Below are positions 58,373 to 64,000 of a stretch of DNA of 64,000 nucleotides, piece by piece. The position numbers and the translations under genes are program-made. How positions within the stretch are numbered: the first letter of the stretch is position 1; the number at the start of each line of letters is the position of its first letter. Where the stretch lies: assembly GCF_900116765.1 (NCBI RefSeq), contig NZ_UETC01000012.1, positions 57,588-121,587 on the forward strand, read 5' to 3'. The notes below the pieces were generated by a model, which did no database searches, had not been told where the DNA came from, and worked only from the letters and a program-made list of their open reading frames with translations. The DNA comes from Jannaschia seohaensis. Its GTDB lineage: Bacteria; Pseudomonadota; Alphaproteobacteria; Rhodobacterales; Rhodobacteraceae.

Positions 58373-59950
58373 TCAATAACCCAGCGCGCAGCCGTCCTTT
58401 CGCGGGTCCGACGCGCCTTCGAGCCAGCCCCCCGCGTCGATCCGGATCGCCTGCGCGCCGCCGATGGCGGTCACGGGCACCTCGACCGTATGGCCCATGT
58501 CCGAGAGCGCCGCGCGCACGGCGTCCGAATAGCCCCGCTCGACCCGCAGAACCCCGCCATCGGCGAAGCTGCGCGGCGCGTCGATGGCGGACTGCGCGTC
58601 CATCCCGAACTCCCGCATGTTGGAGACGAAGCGGACATGGCCGTTGGACTGATATTGCCCGCCCATCACGCCGAAGGGCATGGTCACGCGCCCGTCTTCC
58701 TTCAGCATGGCGGGGATGATGGTGTGCATGGGGCGCTTGCCGGGCCCCATCTCGTTCGGATGCCCTGCCTCCAGGGTGAAGCCCGCGCCCCGGTTCTGGA
58801 ACAGGATGCCGAACTTGTCGGAGGCGAGGCCCGATCCGAAACTGTGGAAGATCGAGTAGATCAGCGACACGGCCATTCCGTCCCGGTCGACGGCGGTGAT
58901 GTAGATCGTGTCCTTGTGAACCTGCTCGGACAGCGCGGCGGGCGCGTCCATCGCACGCTTCGGATCGATCAGCGCCGCCAGGCGCGCCGCCGTCTCGGGG
59001 GCGAGCATGTGGTCCAGGCGCGCGGTGTGGTCGGGATCGGCCAGGAATCGGTTGCGCGCGTCATAGGCCAGCTTGGCGGCCTCGGCTTCGAGATGCGCCC
59101 GCTGCGCGCCGAACGGGTCCAGCCCGGCGATGTCGAAATGGGTCAGGATGTTGGCCATCAGCAGGGCCGTGGCGCCCTGGCCGTTGGGCGGATGCTCGAC
59201 CAGGTTCGCGCCCATGACGGGGCCGGAGATCGGCGTGGTCCAGTCGCAGGCGGTGGCGGCGAAATCCTCGGCCGTGTGGCAGCCGCCTGCGGCGCGCAGA
59301 GCGGCGACCATATCCTCGGCGACCTCGCCCTCATAGAAGCCTGCGCGCCCCTCCTTCGCCAGACGGCGCAGCACCTCGGCCTGGCCGGGCAGCGCGAAGC
59401 GCGCCCCGAGCGTCGGCGCCTTGCCCCAGGGCAGATAGACCTCGCGAGCCGAGCCCTTCAGCGTCTCCTGCGCCTCGGCCCAGTCGTGGGCGACGCGCGG
59501 GGCGACCGGAACGCCCTGTTCGAAATAGGGAATCACCGGGGCCAGGACGGCGTCGAGACCCAGTTTCCCGTGCCGCTCCGACAGGGTGCAGAAGGCGTCG
59601 ACCGCGCCGGGCAGCGTCACGGCGTCCGGCGTGTCGACAGGAACCGTGGCGTGCCCCGCCGCCCGCAAGGCGGCCGGGTCGGTGGCGGAGGGCGCCCGGC
59701 CCGAGCCGTTCAGCGCCTCCACCTCTTCCGAGCCGGCAGGCTTGACCAGGACGAAGCAATCCCCGCCGAGACCGGTCATCTGCGGCTCGCACAGGCCCAG
59801 AAGGATCGCGCCGGCAATGGCGGCATCGGCGGCGGAGCCGCCTTGCGCGAGTATGTCGACCCCCACGCGTGCGGCCAGCGGATGCGAGGTCGCCACCATC
59901 CCGTTCATCGCCAGTACCGGGGACCGCCCGGGCAGGTGGAAATCGCGCAT
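58373..59950 (-). CDS. Gamma-glutamyltransferase family protein
   Basis: 525 residues of the Ntn-hydrolase gamma-glutamyltranspeptidase family, which self-cleaves into two subunits and acts on glutathione or related gamma-glutamyl compounds. Near the start AATSHPLAA-like VATSHPLAARVGVDILAQGG and SAADAAIAGAILLGLCEPQM (both typical), and TGLGGDCFVLVK. The probable nucleophile Thr is in HKDTIYITAVDRDGMAVSLI (position near 340), followed by FGSGL and GPGKRPMHTIIPAM. No signal peptide is seen, so it may be cytosolic. The start at 59950 follows AGGAGAG; a 21-residue extension in frame is not conserved. Confidence 0.92.
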   Translation of the reverse strand: MRDFHLPGRSPVLAMNGMVATSHPLAARVGVDILAQGGSAADAAIAGAILLGLCEPQMTGLGGDCFVLVKPAGSEEVEALNGSGRAPSATDPAALRAAGHATVPVDTPDAVTLPGAVDAFCTLSERHGKLGLDAVLAPVIPYFEQGVPVAPRVAHDWAEAQETLKGSAREVYLPWGKAPTLGARFALPGQAEVLRRLAKEGRAGFYEGEVAEDMVAALRAAGGCHTAEDFAATACDWTTPISGPVMGANLVEHPPNGQGATALLMANILTHFDIAGLDPFGAQRAHLEAEAAKLAYDARNRFLADPDHTARLDHMLAPETAARLAALIDPKRAMDAPAALSEQVHKDTIYITAVDRDGMAVSLIYSIFHSFGSGLASDKFGILFQNRGAGFTLEAGHPNEMGPGKRPMHTIIPAMLKEDGRVTMPFGVMGGQYQSNGHVRFVSNMREFGMDAQSAIDAPRSFADGGVLRVERGYSDAVRAALSDMGHTVEVPVTAIGGAQAIRIDAGGWLEGASDPRKDGCALGY

Positions 59951-60077
59951 CTGACTCTCCTCTTTCGTGGCCGGGACGCTAGCGCAGGGCGCGTCCGGCG
60001 CAATAAGCCGCACATAGCTTTGCCATCGCGCGACAGCAAACCGGTTGGAGGCCGGGGATAGGAGAGTGGGGCGGCCG

Positions 60078-60566
60078 TCAGGTTGCCGGGACTTCTTCGG
60101 GTTGGCGCTGGTCGGAGGGGGGCTTGGTCCGTAGGGAGAAACTCAGCCGGTTGAGGCCATCCAGGCGCTCGTAGGTCATGTCGTCGGTGAGGCTATGGAC
60201 GATGAACCAACCGAAGCCGCCTTCGGGGACGTCGCTCAGATCGCTACCGAAATCGGGCAGAGACGCCCCGCCGAGCAGGTCGGGGGGCAGGGGCTTGCCG
60301 TTGTCGCAAGTCTCGATGGAGAGGCCCCGCCCGGCGACGGAAATCCGGCATTCGATCCAGCCGCCCCGCGCGTCCGCAAGGGCGTGCTCGACGATGTTGT
60401 TGAGCACTTCGCCGAGAACGATGAGCATGTCGACACGACGGCTTTCGTCAATGCTGCCTGCGGCGGCGGCCTTTTCGACGGCGATCAGGTGGGATCGCAC
60501 CGCCTCCAGCGTGCCGTCGATCCGTCCTCCCATCAGCGAATGAGTCGCGCCCGTCCGTTCCGTCAC
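60078..60566 (-). CDS. RsbW/SpoIIAB-like ATP-binding protein (HATPase_c_2)
   Basis: 162 residues. The central part is a GHKL-type ATPase of the anti-sigma kinase kind: RRVDMLIVLGEVLNNIVEHA (N box Asn/Glu), SIETCDNGKPLPPDLLGG (G1 box D-x-G), and GGFGWFIVHSLTDDMTYERL (G2 box). Such proteins usually bind and phosphorylate a STAS partner, the product of the next gene upstream, and control a sigma factor or other target. No sigma factor or phosphatase gene is in the vicinity. It overlaps the STAS gene by four bases. Confidence 0.88.
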   Translation of the reverse strand: MTERTGATHSLMGGRIDGTLEAVRSHLIAVEKAAAAGSIDESRRVDMLIVLGEVLNNIVEHALADARGGWIECRISVAGRGLSIETCDNGKPLPPDLLGGASLPDFGSDLSDVPEGGFGWFIVHSLTDDMTYERLDGLNRLSFSLRTKPPSDQRQPEEVPAT

Positions 60567-60904
60567 GCCGCGTCCTGTCCGTCGGTCGTCCAGGGAAGAT
60601 CGCGGTGCAGAACGAAGACGGAGTCCATCCGGGTGAGGCGGAGCACTTTCTCGACGATGGGGCCGCAGCGCGCCAATTCCAGCCGGCGGCCGCCATCCAG
60701 CATCTTCATGCCCGCCACCAGCGCGCCCAGCCCGGAGCTGTCGAGAAAGTCGACCCGGCGCATGTCGATGACCACCCGGCCGCCATGGGATGCGGTCGCG
60801 GTGCGCATCTTTTCCTTGAAGGAGAGCGCTGCGGCCGCGTCGAGTCGACTTTCCTTGATTTTGAGCGCCAGGATCTCCCCGTGCATCTCGCTGGAAATTT
60901 CCAT
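60563..60904 (-). CDS. STAS-domain anti-sigma factor antagonist-like protein
   Basis: 113 residues, one STAS domain: MEISSEMHGEILALKIKESR, then LDAAAALSFKEKMRTA, and RVVIDMRRVDFLDSSGLGAL with the serine pair that anti-sigma kinases phosphorylate (DSSGLG), as in RsbV/SpoIIAA. It lies upstream of and overlaps the RsbW-like gene by four bases, so the two form a partner-switching pair. The start at 60904 has GGAGG upstream; an N-terminal extension in frame of 14 residues is less credible. Confidence 0.88.
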   Translation of the reverse strand: MEISSEMHGEILALKIKESRLDAAAALSFKEKMRTATASHGGRVVIDMRRVDFLDSSGLGALVAGMKMLDGGRRLELARCGPIVEKVLRLTRMDSVFVLHRDLPWTTDGQDAA

Positions 60905-60997
60905 CTCGGCACCTCCACTCTCACCCGGCGGGTGGCGTTGTCCCAACCGGGTTCGCTAGAGTGCTACGGTGAAATTCTTAACAGGGAGTAAGCGCGC

Positions 60998-62176
60998 ATG
61001 GAGAAGGTCGTGATCGCCGGCGCACGCCGTACGCCGATGGGCGGGTTCCAGGGGGCGCTGTCGGCCGCCTCCGCGTCGGATCTGGGCGGCGCGGCCATCG
61101 CCGCGGCGCTGTCGGACGCGCGGGTCGCGCCCGAGCGTGTGGAAGAGCTCCTGATGGGCTGTGTCCTGCCCGCGGGGCAGGGGCAGGCGCCCGCGCGCCA
61201 GGCGGGCTTTGCGGCGGGGCTGCCCAAGGAGGTCCCGGCCACCACGCTCAACAAGATGTGCGGCTCGGGCATGAAGGCCGCGATGATGGCCCATGACCAG
61301 ATCGCGCTGGGGCAGACCGGCGTTATGGTCGCCGGCGGCATGGAGTCGATGACCAACGCGCCCTACCTGCTGCCGGGGATGCGCGGCGGGGCGCGGCTGG
61401 GACATGGGAAGGTGATCGACCATATGTTCCTCGACGGGCTCGAGGACGCCTATGACAAGGGCCGCCTGATGGGCACCTTCGCCGAGGATTGCGCAGAGGC
61501 CTACCAGTTCACCCGCGAGGCGCAGGACGACTACGCCCTGCGCAGCCTGAGCCGCGCGCAGGGAGCGATCGAGAGCGGCGCCTTCGATGGGGAAGTCGCG
61601 GCTTACACGGTCGCCACGCGCAAGGGCGAGACCGCCGTTGTCCATGACGAGCAGCCGGGCAGCGCCCGGCCGGACAAGATCCCGCATCTGAAGCCTGCCT
61701 TCCGCAAGGACGGGACGGTGACGGCGGCCAATTCTTCTTCGATCTCCGATGGGGCCGCGGCGCTGGTGCTGGCCTCCGCCACCGTCGCGGAGGCCGAGGG
61801 CCTGCCGGTGCGCGCCCGCATCGTCGGCCATGCGAGTCACGCGCAAGAGCCGGGGCTGTTCACGACGGCGCCCGTCCCGGCGGCCCGCAAGCTTCTGGAT
61901 CGGCTGGGCTGGTCCGTGGGCGATGTCGATCTCTGGGAGGTGAACGAGGCCTTCGCCGTGGTGCCCATGGCATTCATGCACGAGATGGGCCTGCCGGCCG
62001 ATATCGTGAACGTGAATGGCGGGGCCTGCGCGCTGGGCCATCCGATCGGCGCCTCGGGCGCGCGGATCATGGTCACGCTGCTCCACGCCATGGAGGCGCG
62101 GGACGTCAAGCGCGGCGTCGCCGCGATCTGCATCGGCGGCGGCGAGGGCACGGCCATCGCGCTGGAGCGCTCCTGA
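60998..62176 (+). CDS. Acetyl-CoA acetyltransferase (thiolase)
   Basis: 392 residues, the usual length. Condenses or cleaves acetyl-CoA/acetoacetyl-CoA. Catalytic motifs: the nucleophilic Cys in TLNKMCGSGMKAAMMAHDQI (Cys near 88), GGMESMTNAPYLLPG, NSSSISDGAAALVLASATVA, EVNEAFAVVPMAFMHEMGLP, and the C-terminal NVNGGACALGHPIGASGARI with His and the second Cys (ICIGGGEGTAIAL). It is of the biosynthetic/degradative PhaA/AtoB type. The divergent STAS gene lies upstream. It is followed after one base by a free-methionine sulfoxide reductase gene. Confidence 0.94.
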   Translation: MEKVVIAGARRTPMGGFQGALSAASASDLGGAAIAAALSDARVAPERVEELLMGCVLPAGQGQAPARQAGFAAGLPKEVPATTLNKMCGSGMKAAMMAHDQIALGQTGVMVAGGMESMTNAPYLLPGMRGGARLGHGKVIDHMFLDGLEDAYDKGRLMGTFAEDCAEAYQFTREAQDDYALRSLSRAQGAIESGAFDGEVAAYTVATRKGETAVVHDEQPGSARPDKIPHLKPAFRKDGTVTAANSSSISDGAAALVLASATVAEAEGLPVRARIVGHASHAQEPGLFTTAPVPAARKLLDRLGWSVGDVDLWEVNEAFAVVPMAFMHEMGLPADIVNVNGGACALGHPIGASGARIMVTLLHAMEARDVKRGVAAICIGGGEGTAIALERS

Positions 62177-62177
62177 G

Positions 62178-62648
62178 ATGGACGGCACTGCCGGGCTCCG
62201 CGCCGATTATGCCGCGTTGCACCGCACTGTCGTGAGCCTGACCGAGGGCGAGGATGATGTCGTCGCCCTGATGGCGACCGTGGTTTGCGAGCTGCACCAT
62301 GCCGACGACCGGTTCGACTGGACCGGGTTCTACCGCGTCGTAGCGCCGGGGCTGCTGAAGATCGGGCCCTATCAGGGCGGGCATGGCTGCCTGGTGATTC
62401 CCTTCGAGCGGGGGGTCTGCGGCGCGTGCGCTCGCACGGGCGAGGTGCAGCTGGTTCCCGATGTGGACGCGTTCCCGGGGCATATCGCCTGCGCCTCCTC
62501 GACCCGGTCCGAGATCGTGCTGCCAGTGCGAGACGCGACCGGCGCCTTGATCGCCGTGCTCGACATCGACAGCGACCGCCCGGATGCCTTCGACAAGACA
62601 GACGCGGCGGAACTCACGCGCCTGCTCGAGGACGTGTTCGCCCGGTGA
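62178..62648 (+). CDS. msrC: Free methionine-R-sulfoxide reductase (GAF domain)
   Basis: 156 residues, a GAF-domain protein of the fRMsr/YebR type that reduces free methionine R-sulfoxide with thioredoxin. Conserved: FDWTGFYRVVAPGLLKIGPY, GHGCLVIPFERGVCGACART (two of the catalytic cysteines), VQLVPDVDAFPGHIACASST (third Cys), SEIVLPVRDATGALIAVLDI, and DSDRPDAFDKTDAAELTRLL. The length is normal. It starts one base after the thiolase stop and is in the same run of four plus-strand genes. Confidence 0.88.
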   Translation: MDGTAGLRADYAALHRTVVSLTEGEDDVVALMATVVCELHHADDRFDWTGFYRVVAPGLLKIGPYQGGHGCLVIPFERGVCGACARTGEVQLVPDVDAFPGHIACASSTRSEIVLPVRDATGALIAVLDIDSDRPDAFDKTDAAELTRLLEDVFAR

Positions 62649-62653
62649 GAACG

Positions 62654-63109
62654 ATGGCCGAGCTGATGGGGAACCATGCGCGCCATGGGCGGGTGGACTG
62701 GATCGGGGCGCGCTCTTCGCGCCGATCGGCGCTCATCGCCTTGGGGGAGGCCGAGATCGCGGAGGCGGGACTCCGGGGCGACCATTCCCGCCCGGGCAAG
62801 CGCGCGGTCACCTTGATCCAGGCGGAGCACCTGCCGGTTATCGCCGCGCTCTGCGACGGCACCGTCTCCCCCGAGGCGCTGCGTCGCAATCTGGTGGTCT
62901 CGGGCATCAACCTCGCCGCGTTGCGGGGGCGGGACGTGGCGCTGGGGGGCGCGGTGTTGCACGTGACCGGGCCCTGCGCGCCCTGTTCCCGCATGGAAGA
63001 GACGCTGGGCCCCGGGGGCTATTCCGCCGTCCGCCATCACGGCGGCTGGTGCGCCTCGGTGGTCCGTCCGGGGCGGGTCGGGTTGGGCGATGCGGTGGTC
63101 CCATGCTGA
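62654..63109 (+). CDS. MOSC-domain protein
   Basis: 151 residues, one MOSC domain (beta-strand-rich domain of molybdenum-cofactor sulfurases and related proteins): GNHARHGRVDWIGARSSRRS, DHSRPGKRAVTLIQAEHLPV, LRRNLVVSGINLAALRGRDV and VLHVTGPCAPCSRMEETLGP, where the PCxPC-like cysteines (conserved Cys near residue 114) are at the position typical for the family. Small MOSC proteins probably carry a sulfur or a metal-bound ligand, but their substrate is mostly unknown. GTG at 62645 would overlap the preceding stop and is another possible start. Confidence 0.87.
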   Translation: MAELMGNHARHGRVDWIGARSSRRSALIALGEAEIAEAGLRGDHSRPGKRAVTLIQAEHLPVIAALCDGTVSPEALRRNLVVSGINLAALRGRDVALGGAVLHVTGPCAPCSRMEETLGPGGYSAVRHHGGWCASVVRPGRVGLGDAVVPC

Positions 63110-63627
63110 TCCGCGCCGCGACCGAGGCCGACCGCGACTCCATCGCCGCGCTGCATCTCGCGTCCTGGCGGGACAGCTATGGAGGGGTGCTGCCGGACTC
63201 GGTGTTGCGGGACGAGTTGCCCGGCTTCATGGCGGCGAAATGGGCGCTGCGGCGCTTCGACGGCCCCGATGTCACGCTCGTCGCAGAGCGGGATGGCCTG
63301 TTGGGCTTCGTCTGCGCGCTGACAGACCGGGCCCCTCCGCTGATCGACAACCTGCATGTCCGCCCGGGGCATCGTGGCGGCGGGGTGGGGGGGCGGCTGC
63401 TCCGCGCGGCGAACAGCGCGCTGGCCGCGCGGGGCTTCGATGGGTCCACGCTCACCGTTCTGGAGCAGAACACGCGCGCCCATCGCTTCTACCTCGCGCA
63501 GGGCGGTACGGATGTCGGGCGGGTGCGCGAGAGCCTTGCTGGCCGCCCTGTCGAGGCGCGGCGGATCCTGTTCGACCTATCCGGGTTTCGCTCGGAGGGC
63601 GCGCCCGGTCTGAACGCCGCGCCTTGA
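63103..63627 (+). CDS. GNAT-family N-acetyltransferase
   Basis: 174 residues, a GNAT domain: MLIRAATEADRDSIAALHLA at the start, VTLVAERDGLLGFVCALTDR, LIDNLHVRPGHRGGGVGGRL (the acetyl-CoA-binding R/Q-x-x-G-x-G/A loop), and LTVLEQNTRAHRFYLAQGG. Transfers an acetyl group to an unknown amine. Its start overlaps the MOSC stop (ATGCTGA), so translation of the two is coupled. Directly after the stop lies a GAGTATTTGGG string resembling the repeat family, then a broken transposase. Confidence 0.9.
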   Translation: MLIRAATEADRDSIAALHLASWRDSYGGVLPDSVLRDELPGFMAAKWALRRFDGPDVTLVAERDGLLGFVCALTDRAPPLIDNLHVRPGHRGGGVGGRLLRAANSALAARGFDGSTLTVLEQNTRAHRFYLAQGGTDVGRVRESLAGRPVEARRILFDLSGFRSEGAPGLNAAP

Positions 63628-63745
63628 GTATTTGGGAACCCGTGATGAGGGCGGAGTTGCGCCCCGTGCCTTGGGCTCCGGACCCATTGACCGTCTAGCG
63701 ACGTCAGCCTGTTGGTGAGTCACGTCGGCCATCCTGGATGGCGGG

Positions 63746-64000
63746 ATGGTCATGTCCGAGAACTTGTTCTGGCTGAGCGAGGTGCAGATGGAGCGGCTCA
63801 GGCCCTACCTGCCCGACAAGGTCCGGGGCGTGGCGCGGGTGGACGATCGGCGGGTGATCTCGGGCATCGTCCACGGCGAGGCATGAGCTCGCCACCGGTT
63901 CAAGGGCCAGGCCGAGCAAGTCGGGCTGCCGGTGGGTGGACGCAGCTGAGGAGTATGGACCGCGCAAGACCCTCTACAACCGTTGGCGGCGGTGGGCCGA
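63746..64000 (+). pseudogene. Truncated IS5-type transposase
   Basis: The frame from ATG 63746 reads SENLFWLSEVQMERLRPYLP and then VARVDDRRVISGIVHG, the typical N terminus of IS5/IS1182-like (IS427 group) transposases. It stops at 63884-63886. In another frame, after about 60 extra bases, the next conserved segment DAAEEYGPRKTLYNRWRRWA follows, up to the window edge. So the copy is disrupted by an insertion or a frameshift, and the rest lies outside the window. The left end of the element probably lies near 63700. Confidence 0.72.

Overview
The window looks like chromosomal DNA of a high-GC alphaproteobacterium, most likely of the Rhodobacteraceae (roseobacter/Rhodobacter group). The reasons are the gene content (DUF1150 beside Hsp20, HspQ, an IalB-family protein, DUF2161, a sulfate adenylyltransferase/APS kinase, the ImuA-ImuB-DnaE2 mutasome with a GAAC-N7-GAAC SOS box) and a short intergenic repeat family that I recall from this group. 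No tRNA, rRNA or CRISPR array was found. About 60 protein genes are supported, almost all intact and housekeeping in type.

Layout. 1-9.0 kb: accessory single genes (Hint-domain protein, lipase-like hydrolase, EamA transporter, DUF2161 plus a tiny bactofilin-like protein, Mn-dependent pyrophosphatase, two RidA proteins, Lrp and HxlR regulators, DUF1330). 9.1-12.4 kb: trxB, then one reading frame joining a MarR-type DNA-binding domain to sulfate adenylyltransferase and APS kinase, with two matching palindromes just upstream. 12.6-19.2 kb: response regulator, Hsp20/DUF1150, purE-purK, trmB, metallo-beta-lactamase-fold hydrolase, aroA. 19.3-25.3 kb: SOS-controlled imuA-imuB-dnaE2. 25.4-25.9 kb: two very small membrane proteins.

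25.9-37.4 kb is the replication-initiation neighbourhood on the minus strand: rpsT, a rhodanese, dnaA, then dnaN, recF, gyrB. A curli (functional amyloid) locus sits between dnaA and dnaN, which normally adjoin. It has csgF, csgG, a curlin gene, csgH, an SH3-domain secreted protein and a second curlin gene on the opposite strand. The CsgG protein carries a C-terminal tail of curlin-type repeats. Several genes here carry stops or frameshifts, while the replication genes on both sides are intact, so the locus is either decaying or poorly assembled. This block and the MarR-Sat-CysC fusion are the most interesting parts of the window.

37.6-41.7 kb: enoyl-CoA hydratase, mutM, ubiE-ubiB. 42.1-45.8 kb: a flagellar fragment (flgD, fliK, a FlgJ-like rod-binding protein). 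45.9-53 kb: lytic transglycosylase lipoprotein, AEC transporter, hspQ, hybrid histidine kinase, asparaginase, IalB-like protein, rlmN. 53.1-58 kb: serA and serC on the minus strand and serB on the plus strand, which together make the full phosphorylated serine pathway, with 1.1 kb of gene-free DNA between serC and serB. 58.4-63.6 kb: gamma-glutamyltransferase, an RsbW/RsbV-like pair, a thiolase, free-methionine sulfoxide reductase, MOSC and GNAT proteins. The window ends in a broken IS5-type transposase.
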